Origin: Thermoanaerobaculia bacterium
GTDB lineage: Bacteria; Acidobacteriota; Thermoanaerobaculia; Multivoradales; JAHEKO01
Assembly: GCA_029287645.1 (NCBI GenBank)
Contig: JARFQS010000363.1
Coordinates: forward strand, 1 to 9,470
Reading direction: 5' to 3'
Length of the DNA stretch: 9,470 bases
The notes beneath the pieces were generated by a model. That model was not told where the DNA came from, ran no database searches, and saw only the letters and a list, made by a program, of their open reading frames with translations. Both the position numbers and the translations under genes were made by a program. Shown here one piece after another: positions 1 to 7,473 of the stretch. Every line of letters begins with the position of its first letter. Position 1 is the first letter of the stretch.

Positions 1-2
1 AG

Positions 3-2744
3 GCTCTGCTCGAGACGCGTGCCGCCACGATGTATCTCGACCAACCTGCCGATCCCGCCAATCCCACCCAATCCGATGAAGGGGCCGAGTTCGGCCGTCG
101 CTTCACGGAACGCATCCAACTTGTCAGTCCACCTTCTCAAGCTGAGCCGTTCGAGCTGCCATCGGGCTCGATCGAGATGGCTCGAGCGTTGGGGGGTCAG
201 GCCGAGATCCGCCATGTCGCCAACCAGATCCGCGATCTGATCGACCGAGGATCCAGGCCCGAGAGCATTGGAGTGGTCACTCGCCAACTCGACGCCTACG
301 TCTCGTCCCTGCGCACACATTTCTGGCGAATGGGCATCCCATTCTCGGGCGTCGGCGGTCTCGGACCCAGAACCGATTCAGGAAGGAAGGTGGGGGCGGT
401 TCTGGATCTTCTGAAGCAAGGCCGAATGGCACCCATCGATCGCTGGCTCGATGCCACCCAAGCATGGACGGACAGCCTCGAATTCGACCTGAGATTGGCC
501 CTCTTCGGCTTCGGTGCCGCGCGGCTAGAAGAGGCGGCCGACCTCGATCTCGAAGCGGGCGCGGCGGACAGGAACCTACCGTTGCCTGTGCGAGGTGGCA
601 TTGCCACCCGAGAGAACGACGAGGAAGTTGCGGAGCGGACTCGCGAGCGCCGCAGCATCCCCGGAACCGATCTGGCGCGAGCGCGCGACGAGGCGCTGCA
701 ACTCTGCGAACGATTCGACATGTGGCAGAGAGGCGAGCTACTCGCAGGTCACATCGCACATCTCAGAGCGTTTCTCGTGGAGGATCTGGCTTGGCCTGCT
801 GACGGCGATCTGACGCTTCTCCTGACCCGCGCACTCGAGCACCTCGACGAGCAGACCAGGGGCGACCTACCTCTCGCATTCGATGAGATGGTGAGGTGGC
901 TGGAGACGGCCTGGGCCGAGATCGGCCGCGATTCCCTGGGCGGCAGCGGCGGCGGTGTCCAGGTTCTCGATGTGACGGAGGCCCGGGGACGAACCTTCGA
1001 GCACCTCTTCATCCTCGGATTGAACCGTGGTGCCTTCCCTCGCCAGGTCCGTGAAGACCCTCTCCTGCCGGACTCCTTGCGACAGGTCCTGAGTCGAGAA
1101 GGCTACGGAGTCCTGCCCGACCTGGCGAGGAAATTGTCTGGATTCGCGGAAGAGCGCTTCCTGTTCGCTCAACTCCTGGCCTCCAGTCCATCCGTGGCTC
1201 TCTCCTGGCAAGCGGTCGACGACGACGGCCAACCCTCGAGTGTCTCGCCGCTCGTCGAGAGGATGCGCTGGTCGGAGGGTGCCGAGGACCGTCAGAGCTG
1301 GCGCGAGCCGCCTACCGTCCAGCCGCTCTTCACGCTCTCCCGTGAAGTGCCGCCGGTGTCCTCGAAGAGACCCCGTCTGGCCTATGAGCATGCTGTCGAC
1401 GCCGCCATGTCGGGGGCTCGGACAGACCTCGGTGGTTTCCTGTCCTCGGCAATCACTGAGAGCATCCAGATTCCGCTCGACTGGAAGTCGATCGGCGGCC
1501 AGTGGGAGGCATCGGATCCTCCCGATCCCGATCGGATCGCGACAGCTCGAGTTCGACTCCTGGACGAAATGGACCCGATTCGTGGAGACAGCCGAGGGGA
1601 GCGCACATTTGGCAGGCTGAGCCCTTTCCTGGGGTTCGTCGGACCCATCCTCGACGAGCGCGATTTACGAAGTGGCGGACGCCTCTACGTCACCGCGCTG
1701 GAAGGCCTCGCGGCCTGCTCCTGGCAGACGTTCCTGCTACGGCTCCTGAGGCTCGAGGCCCTACCCGACCCTCTGGAGATCCTGCCCGGCATCAGCCCAG
1801 CCCTCGTCGGAGACCTGGTCCACCGTTGCCTCGAACGTCTGGTTGGCGCGCAGCTGACGACCCGGGCAGCCGATCTCGAGACGGCTCGCACGCTGCAGTC
1901 TCACAGCGTGACGTGGCCTGCCGACCGAGAGCTCGACAGGCTCCTGGATCGGCAGGCCGAGCTCGTGGCTCGCCGACACGGCATCGGAATGCGTGGTTTC
2001 CCCAAGATGCTCGCCAGAGTGGCTCGCCCCTATCTCGACGTCGCCCACCAGATGGAGTGGAATTCGAACCAGGGAATACCCGTCGCAGCGGTCGAAGTGG
2101 AGGGCTGTCTGCCCCTTCGCCTCCCAAACAGTGACGAGCAGGGCCTCTACTTCAAGGCGGATCGAATGGACATCGACGACGACGGCGAGAGGCTCGTGGA
2201 CTACAAGACCGGGAAGAACGACATCAGCACCGCTACCACTGCCGCGACACGCCAGAAGAACCTGATCAAGAGGATTCGCGCCGGCAAGTCACTGCAAGCC
2301 ATCACCTACGCCCTGGCGACGCAGTCCCAGAGCTCCAGCGGCAGGTACCTCTTTCTCAAACCGAACATCGACGGACCCGAAGCTGCTCGCGAGATCGGCA
2401 TCGAGAAGGGCAACGAGGAGGCGCGACTCGCCTTCCAGAAAGCTGCCTCCAGTCTGCTCGAGGCATGGAACCAGGGATCCTTCCTTCCCAGGCTCGTCAA
2501 GGCGGACGCAGACAGAGCACCGCGGCGCTGCGGCTTCTGTCAGGTCGCCGAAGCCTGCCTGCGCTACGACTCGGGTGCGAGGGGACGCTTGCGGTCCTGG
2601 ATGGCGGAGCATCAGGATGCCTACATCGAAGGGGCTCATCGTCCGCTGGACGCGGAAAGCGCCGCCCTCGGAGTCTGGCTGCTGGACTCGAAGCGGCTAG
2701 CGGAGTCGGACCTGGCCGTGCAGTCGGAAAGTGGAGATTCCTGA
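3..2744 (+). CDS. addB: AddB-like subunit of the AddAB helicase-nuclease (PD-(D/E)XK nuclease with Fe-S cluster), 5' partial
   Basis: This is the second subunit of the AddAB complex, which unwinds and trims double-strand DNA ends in the cytoplasm so that RecA can load. The frame is open to the window edge, and the first ATG (position 30) has no ribosome binding site. AddB proteins usually run to about 1000-1170 residues, so the N-terminus, including any Walker A motif, is missing. Residues are counted from that ATG. About residues 60-115 resemble the UvrD/AddB fold, and 311-345 the conserved helicase-like block (DVTEARGRTF, then ILGLNRGAFP). The nuclease domain spans about 550-850: His598, Asp711 and Asp714 in DRMD, and Asp724-Lys726 in DYKTGK. 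Cys563 and the C-x2-C-x5-C set Cys834, Cys837 and Cys843 match the AddB iron-sulfur staple. The gene overlaps addA by one base. A generic RecB-family nuclease is the alternative, but the cysteines and the neighbour favour AddB. Confidence 0.88.
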   Translation, partial: ALLETRAATMYLDQPADPANPTQSDEGAEFGRRFTERIQLVSPPSQAEPFELPSGSIEMARALGGQAEIRHVANQIRDLIDRGSRPESIGVVTRQLDAYVSSLRTHFWRMGIPFSGVGGLGPRTDSGRKVGAVLDLLKQGRMAPIDRWLDATQAWTDSLEFDLRLALFGFGAARLEEAADLDLEAGAADRNLPLPVRGGIATRENDEEVAERTRERRSIPGTDLARARDEALQLCERFDMWQRGELLAGHIAHLRAFLVEDLAWPADGDLTLLLTRALEHLDEQTRGDLPLAFDEMVRWLETAWAEIGRDSLGGSGGGVQVLDVTEARGRTFEHLFILGLNRGAFPRQVREDPLLPDSLRQVLSREGYGVLPDLARKLSGFAEERFLFAQLLASSPSVALSWQAVDDDGQPSSVSPLVERMRWSEGAEDRQSWREPPTVQPLFTLSREVPPVSSKRPRLAYEHAVDAAMSGARTDLGGFLSSAITESIQIPLDWKSIGGQWEASDPPDPDRIATARVRLLDEMDPIRGDSRGERTFGRLSPFLGFVGPILDERDLRSGGRLYVTALEGLAACSWQTFLLRLLRLEALPDPLEILPGISPALVGDLVHRCLERLVGAQLTTRAADLETARTLQSHSVTWPADRELDRLLDRQAELVARRHGIGMRGFPKMLARVARPYLDVAHQMEWNSNQGIPVAAVEVEGCLPLRLPNSDEQGLYFKADRMDIDDDGERLVDYKTGKNDISTATTAATRQKNLIKRIRAGKSLQAITYALATQSQSSSGRYLFLKPNIDGPEAAREIGIEKGNEEARLAFQKAASSLLEAWNQGSFLPRLVKADADRAPRRCGFCQVAEACLRYDSGARGRLRSWMAEHQDAYIEGAHRPLDAESAALGVWLLDSKRLAESDLAVQSESGDS
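2733..2736 (+). promoter_or_regulatory. Ribosome binding site for addA
   Basis: GGAG lies seven bases before the ATG at 2744, inside the end of addB. It decides the addA start: the same frame stays open upstream to an ATG at 2465, but that would add 93 residues lying entirely within the addB coding sequence. With the TGATG junction it suggests that ribosomes finishing addB re-initiate on addA. Confidence 0.6.
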
Positions 2745-5700
2745 TGGACCGGGGAGACTGGCAGCGTCGCGACGAGCAGGCGCGGCAGGCGGCCCACTCG
2801 GAATTTCACCGCCCCCTGGTGGTAGTCGCCGGTGCTGGCACAGGCAAGACCACGATCCTGGTCTCTCGGGTGCTCTCCTGGAGCCTCGATCCAGGCTGGA
2901 AGGAGGCGCACCAGGCGCTAGACGAGCACGAGCCGGGCAAGGCCAGCGATGCCAGGGTGGCCCGGAGGGTTTTGGAAGGGGTCGTGGCCATCACCTTCAC
3001 CGAGGCGGCAGCCGCCGAGATGGCCAATCGCGTTGCCGAGACCCTGGCCCAGATCGCTCGTGGCGGACTCGGCGACCTGGTCTGGTATCGACCCGAGTGG
3101 CTGCCCTCGAAGCCCTCCGAGGAGCTCTTGAAGAGTCGCGCCCGCGCCCTGATTGGCGCTCTGGACCACCTGACCATACGAACGATTCACTCGTACTGTA
3201 GGACCCTGCTCTCGACCTACTCGATGGAGGCCCGGCTTTCCACCGATCTCCAAGTCGACGCGGATGGGCGACGGCTCCGAGAGAGCTGCCATCGCATCGT
3301 GGAAACCGCTGCCAAGAGCTCATTCTCGGAGTCGCCCGACGCCCCTCTCTCGAAGCTGGCAACACTCGGATTCGGACCGCAGGAAGTGGCAAATGCACTC
3401 TACGAGCTCGCCAGCCGCGGCATGACTTCGACAGCCCTGGCGAGCAATCCCTTCGATCTCTCCGCCATGCTGCAGGCTCGGGACGAGTTGATCGGAGCCT
3501 GTGCACGGTTCCAGGAGGTGGGCAGCGAGGCCCTTCGTTCCCAATCGCGTTCCAAGCTCGCCCTGTCGGTCGCTGACGCCGTGGACCGCACTTCGGAAGC
3601 TGCTTCGACCGTGGACGAGACCCATGCCGAGGCTCTCGCCGGCCTCCTGAATCGTCTCGAAAGCGATTGGCCGGCCAACCTACTGAAGAGGCTCCGGGAA
3701 TGGAGCGCCGGCAGCTTCAAACAGTCGGAAAGCGCTGTGCTCGGATCGCTGCAGGAGCCCCTCGCGTCGGCCGCCCTCGAGCTTCACCTGCTGGTCGGCC
3801 ATCTTCGACAGATCGACCCCATGCTTTTCGATCTGGCGCGTCGTAGCCTGCAACCCCTGATGGATCGGCTGGAAACCGAGCTGCGCGCCAGCGGCATCGC
3901 CACCTTCCAGTCGCTCCTCGCTGGAGCGCATCGGCTGCTGAAGACGAGTCGTCTGGCGCTGGCTAGAGAGCGCGCTCGAGTGCGTCAGCTCCTCGTCGAC
4001 GAGTTCCAGGATACCGATCGCCTGCAGAGCGAGATCATCAGCCTTCTGGCCCTGGAAGGAGACTCCGAGAGGCGACCCGGGCTGTTCGTGGTCGGAGATC
4101 CGAAGCAGTCGATCTATGGCTGGCGCAACGCCGATCTGTCTTCCTTCGATGCGTTCGTCGACCGAGCCAAGGCAGAGGGAGCAGAGGTCTGCCATCTGGC
4201 GGTCAATTTCCGGTCGACGCCCCCGGTCCTCGAGGAGGTGGAGCGCGTCTTCCGTCCGGTCATGACCTACCGAAAGGGGCTGCAGCCCGAATTCGAGCCC
4301 CTCCTGCCACATCGAGAGAGCGTCGGACTCGACTCCGGGCCCGCCAGCCACTGCTCATCGATCGAATACTGGATCTCGTGGCCCAGACCCGAGGGTGCCT
4401 CGACTCCCCTGCCCGACTCCAAGGTCGGCGAGATTGCCGAGTGCGAAGCCGCAGCGATCGCCCAGGACATTCGCCATCTCCACGATTCTACCGACAGACC
4501 GTGGAGTGATTTCGGACTCCTGCTTCGCGCTACCACCCACCTCGAGACCTACCTCGATGCTTTCCGGGATCGGGACGTGCCGTTTGTCGTGGGCAGTAGC
4601 AAGCTGTACTACCGCCGCCGCGAGATCATCGAGGCCGCGGCTCTGGTTCGAGCCATCGTCAACCCCGTCGATCACGTGGCCGTGGTGGCGTTTCTGCGAT
4701 CGGCCACCGCGGGACTTCCGGATGCGGCCCTTCTCCGTCTTTGGGGTACCGACTTTCCCGGTCTGATCACCGACCTGGCCGGGGCCGGAGACGCGAACCT
4801 CGGCCGGGCCCTCGAACTCGTCGAGCAGGTGAGCCGAGAGATCGACGCATCGATACCGGGGATCGAGAGCATCGAAGATTGGCAGGTCAGCGTACAGGAG
4901 GCGATCACCGGCCTCGCCCTGCTTCGAAGGTCGTTCCGGCAGGATCCTCCGGATCGTTTCGTCGAGCTGCTCCGCCGCCGGATGCTGTTCGACGTGACCG
5001 AGTCGGCCCGGTACCTCGGCCACTACCGTCTCGCCAATCTGGAGCGATTCTTCAGACAACTCGAAACCTCTCTCGAGGAGCTGGGTGGGGATATCCAGGC
5101 TCTCCTCCGTGGGTTGAGACGAAGCGTCGCAGAAGCGGAAGAGGAGAAGGAGGCCTTGCCCGGGGAAGCCGCCGTGGACGCGGTTCGGGTCATGACCATA
5201 CACGGTGCGAAGGGCCTGCAGTTTCGTCACGTCTACCTGGCCCAGACACACGCATCACCACCAGGGAAACGGCGCCGAGCGATCGACCTGGATCCGCGCT
5301 GGATTCCGGGCGAGCCCGCCGAGTACGTGCTGTTCAGCACTCCCACTTTCGGCTTCCGTCAGGTGGATGAGCACCGCCAGCGGGTCGAGTCGGCAGAGCT
5401 GGTGCGAACGCTGTACGTCGCGATGACCCGAGCCGAGGATCGACTCGTGGTGGTCGGGAGCTGGCCCGAGGAGCTGCAGGTCCCGCCTGCCGAGACGGCC
5501 AGGACCTACCTGGACCTCCTGTCGTATCGATCCGATCTCCCGGCCCCACCAGGCAGGCTCCTCGAGGACTGTCTCGGAAGTGGGCAAGCCTTCCACGATG
5601 CCGGATCCGCGCGATGGAGATTCCCTGCGCTCGGAGACACGAAGCTCCAGACTCGAGGCAACGCCGACCAGAAATCGCACATGGCGTCGATCGAATTGGC

Positions 5701-6382
5701 CCGCAACGATTCGCGGACTCTCACACAGTACTGCCTGGCGGCAGGTTCTCGAATGGTCCGTTCCTTCCAGGGATCCATGTCGTCCGATGCCGGCTCCCGA
5801 CTGGAGCAGCTGCTCGACGACAGTCGAGATGGCGGGGTTCTTGCCGGTCACCGACAGGGCGCGCGGGCAGTCGGCGATCTGATCCATCGTCTGTTCGAGA
5901 CCTGGGACCTGGTCGAAGACCCGGTGATCGAGTGGAAGCGTCAGCGAGACCAATTGCTGGCAGGATTGAGTGTGCGGATCTCCGAGAGCGAGCTGTCCGG
6001 TGCCATCGAGAGGGCGGCGGCTCTCCTCGACAGGGTCGAGCATGGAGAGCTTCTGAAGCGCTTTGTCGAGCTCCGAGAGAGCATCCTGGGGCGTGAGATA
6101 CCCGTACTGTTGAAGCCCGAGGAAGGGACCGAGGGGCCGGTGGGCTTCTATTCAGGCGCTATCGATCTGCTGTATCGGCAGCCCGAGACCGGGGCACCCG
6201 TCATCGTGGACTTCAAGACCGATCAGGTCGAATCCGACGCCGACCTTGCGGCCCGCGCCGAAGTCTATGCCTCGCAGGAGGACCTCTACGCCGCGGCGAT
6301 TCAACGCGTCATGAGCCTGCAGAGCCGCCCCGACACCGAGCTCTGGTTTCTATGGGCAGACAGGAGGTGGACACGATCATGA
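2744..6382 (+). CDS. addA: AddA, UvrD/RecB-family helicase-nuclease subunit of AddAB
   Basis: This is the ATP-driven 3'-5' helicase and nuclease subunit of AddAB, acting at double-strand breaks. From the ATG at 2744 it has 1212 residues, normal for AddA. Superfamily 1 motifs occur in order: a Q-like motif near residues 8-15, Walker A AGAGTGKTT (29-37, Lys35), motif Ia TFTEAAA (from 84), a TIHSYCR segment (His149), Walker B DEFQDTD (419-425), motif III GDPKQSIYGWR (451-461), motif IV NFRS (488-491), motif V HGAKGLQF (820-827) and motif VI YVAMTRAEDR (Arg896). The C-terminal RecB-type nuclease has His1048, Asp1141 in GAIDLL, and Asp1156-Lys1158 in DFKT. Every expected catalytic residue is present, so both activities should be intact. 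The start overlaps the addB stop by one base and the stop overlaps the next gene by four, showing tight coupling. RecB is less likely because the partner has AddB features and no recC or recD is visible. Confidence 0.93.
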   Translation: MDRGDWQRRDEQARQAAHSEFHRPLVVVAGAGTGKTTILVSRVLSWSLDPGWKEAHQALDEHEPGKASDARVARRVLEGVVAITFTEAAAAEMANRVAETLAQIARGGLGDLVWYRPEWLPSKPSEELLKSRARALIGALDHLTIRTIHSYCRTLLSTYSMEARLSTDLQVDADGRRLRESCHRIVETAAKSSFSESPDAPLSKLATLGFGPQEVANALYELASRGMTSTALASNPFDLSAMLQARDELIGACARFQEVGSEALRSQSRSKLALSVADAVDRTSEAASTVDETHAEALAGLLNRLESDWPANLLKRLREWSAGSFKQSESAVLGSLQEPLASAALELHLLVGHLRQIDPMLFDLARRSLQPLMDRLETELRASGIATFQSLLAGAHRLLKTSRLALARERARVRQLLVDEFQDTDRLQSEIISLLALEGDSERRPGLFVVGDPKQSIYGWRNADLSSFDAFVDRAKAEGAEVCHLAVNFRSTPPVLEEVERVFRPVMTYRKGLQPEFEPLLPHRESVGLDSGPASHCSSIEYWISWPRPEGASTPLPDSKVGEIAECEAAAIAQDIRHLHDSTDRPWSDFGLLLRATTHLETYLDAFRDRDVPFVVGSSKLYYRRREIIEAAALVRAIVNPVDHVAVVAFLRSATAGLPDAALLRLWGTDFPGLITDLAGAGDANLGRALELVEQVSREIDASIPGIESIEDWQVSVQEAITGLALLRRSFRQDPPDRFVELLRRRMLFDVTESARYLGHYRLANLERFFRQLETSLEELGGDIQALLRGLRRSVAEAEEEKEALPGEAAVDAVRVMTIHGAKGLQFRHVYLAQTHASPPGKRRRAIDLDPRWIPGEPAEYVLFSTPTFGFRQVDEHRQRVESAELVRTLYVAMTRAEDRLVVVGSWPEELQVPPAETARTYLDLLSYRSDLPAPPGRLLEDCLGSGQAFHDAGSARWRFPALGDTKLQTRGNADQKSHMASIELARNDSRTLTQYCLAAGSRMVRSFQGSMSSDAGSRLEQLLDDSRDGGVLAGHRQGARAVGDLIHRLFETWDLVEDPVIEWKRQRDQLLAGLSVRISESELSGAIERAAALLDRVEHGELLKRFVELRESILGREIPVLLKPEEGTEGPVGFYSGAIDLLYRQPETGAPVIVDFKTDQVESDADLAARAEVYASQEDLYAAAIQRVMSLQSRPDTELWFLWADRRWTRS
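6362..6369 (+). promoter_or_regulatory. Strong Shine-Dalgarno for the PLP enzyme gene
   Basis: AGGAGGTG lies nine bases before the ATG at 6379 and is nearly a full complement of the 16S rRNA 3' end. It sits inside the last codons of addA. It favours 6379 over an in-frame ATG at 6352, which would add nine residues (MGRQEVDTI) unlike the family N-terminus. It should also allow efficient initiation independent of addA. Confidence 0.8.
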
Positions 6383-7473
6383 CCACTCTCTCCCAGATTT
6401 CGACCCCAGCGCTGATCCTGGACCTCGATCGCGTCGAAACGAATCTTCGAAGGATGCAGGATCGTGCGACGTCGCTGGGCGTCGAGCTTCGACCCCACAT
6501 CAAAACCCACAAGTGCCTCGAGATCGCCCAGATGCAGCGCGACCTGGGGTGCTCCGGCCTGACTGTCTCGACTCTCTACGAGGCTCGGGTCTTCAGCGAG
6601 CGCGGCTTCGACGACTTGACCTGGGCCTTCCCGGTGATCCTGAATCGGCTGGAGGAGGCCCTGCAGCTCGCTCATGGCGTCGACCTGGGCCTGTTGGTCG
6701 ATTCGAAGGAGGCCGTTGCGGCGCTCGAAGAGACCCGCGAGCCACTGCGGGTCTGGATCAAGGTCGATAGCGGCTACCACAGGGCCGGAGTGGACCCCGA
6801 GAGCCCGCTGGCCCGCGAATTGGCCGAACGGCTCCGGGATTCCACGACTCTCCGGTTCGCGGGCCTCCTGACCCATGCCGGTCACGCCTACAACACCCGA
6901 TCCATGAAAGAGCTCGCCGCCGTGGCCGAGCAAGAGCGCTCCACTCTGGTGAATCTGGCCGAGCTCCTCCGAAGCTCGGGAATCGGAGTTCCAGCGGTCT
7001 CGGTCGGCTCCACCCCCACGATGTCGGTGGTCGAAGATCTGGGCGGCGTCGATGAGATGCGGCCGGGGAATTACGTATTCTTCGACCTGATGCAGGCGAG
7101 GCTGGGCTCCTGCAGCATCGACGATTGTGCGGTGACCGTCCTGGCCAGTGTTGTCTCTTCGCAGCCGGGGGCGGGACACTGTGTCATCGACGCCGGCGCC
7201 CTCGCACTCTCGAAGGACGGCCTGCCGAAGGTCGATGACGGCACGAGCTTTGGCGAGGTTCTCGACGCCGGCCTCCCGGGCCCGCCGATCGACGCGACTC
7301 GAGTCCGGTCGCTATCCCAGGAACACGGCATTCTGGATCGCGCGCTGGAGGTTGGAAGGCGAGTGCGGGTCCTTCCCGTTCACTCCTGCCTGACTGCGGC
7401 CTGCTTCGATGAGTACGTGGTGGTGCGGGGAGATCGGGTCCTCGACCGCTGGAAGATCTGGCGCGGACGCTAG
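6379..7473 (+). CDS. D-threonine aldolase / D-serine dehydratase-like PLP enzyme (alanine racemase N-terminal fold)
   Basis: This cytoplasmic fold-type III PLP enzyme has 364 residues, the usual family length. Family members cleave D-threonine to glycine and acetaldehyde, or dehydrate D-serine to pyruvate and ammonia. It opens with the family signature STPALILDLDRVETNL (8-23). RPHIKTHK (38-45) places the PLP lysine at Lys42. The barrel continues through IKVDSGYHRAG, LTHAGHAY and VSVGSTPT, the last typical of phosphate binding. The C-terminal domain carries VHSC: His335 and Cys337 match the His-x-Cys zinc pair of eukaryotic D-serine dehydratase, whereas a characterised bacterial D-threonine aldolase uses His-x-Asp. 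That leans towards D-serine dehydratase or a related 3-hydroxy-D-amino-acid lyase, but homology alone does not settle the substrate. The ATG overlaps the addA stop by four bases (ATGA), so it is the third gene of the operon with no obvious link to DNA repair. Its stop shares CTAG with the convergent sulfatase-like gene. Confidence 0.87.
   Translation: MTTLSQISTPALILDLDRVETNLRRMQDRATSLGVELRPHIKTHKCLEIAQMQRDLGCSGLTVSTLYEARVFSERGFDDLTWAFPVILNRLEEALQLAHGVDLGLLVDSKEAVAALEETREPLRVWIKVDSGYHRAGVDPESPLARELAERLRDSTTLRFAGLLTHAGHAYNTRSMKELAAVAEQERSTLVNLAELLRSSGIGVPAVSVGSTPTMSVVEDLGGVDEMRPGNYVFFDLMQARLGSCSIDDCAVTVLASVVSSQPGAGHCVIDAGALALSKDGLPKVDDGTSFGEVLDAGLPGPPIDATRVRSLSQEHGILDRALEVGRRVRVLPVHSCLTAACFDEYVVVRGDRVLDRWKIWRGR
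7470..7473. other. CTAG palindrome forming the stop codons of two convergent genes
   Basis: CTAG reads TAG in the PLP enzyme frame on the + strand (7471-7473) and TAG in the sulfatase-like frame on the - strand (7472-7470). The genes overlap by four bases with no intergenic space, so any terminator for one must lie within the coding region of the other. I see no clear hairpin plus T-tract close by. Confidence 0.9.

Noticed and set aside
30..32. ATG at 30 as the true start of addB
   Set aside because: No ribosome binding site precedes it, the frame is open to the window edge, and the protein would lack the N-terminal part expected of AddB.
2465..2743. Upstream ATG giving AddA a 93-residue N-terminal extension
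   Set aside because: The extension lies wholly in the addB coding sequence out of frame, lacks family similarity, and ATG 2744 has GGAG seven bases upstream and gives the normal AddA start.
4355..5251. 298-residue minus-strand ORF inside addA
   Set aside because: Antisense open frames are common in GC-rich genes; it lies wholly within addA, whose motifs are intact, and shows no recognisable domain.
6352..6378. Earlier ATG for the PLP enzyme
   Set aside because: It would place the strong AGGAGGTG inside the coding region and add nine unrelated residues; 6379 fits the family and the ATGA overlap.
6301..7179. 292-residue minus-strand ORF opposite the PLP enzyme
   Set aside because: It is a codon-bias shadow of a well-supported gene, with no domain signature.
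3..7473. A novel defence system built on the addBA operon
   Set aside because: All three genes match known families, and no toxin, nuclease partner, integrase or other defence gene is present. Operon linkage alone does not support such a claim.
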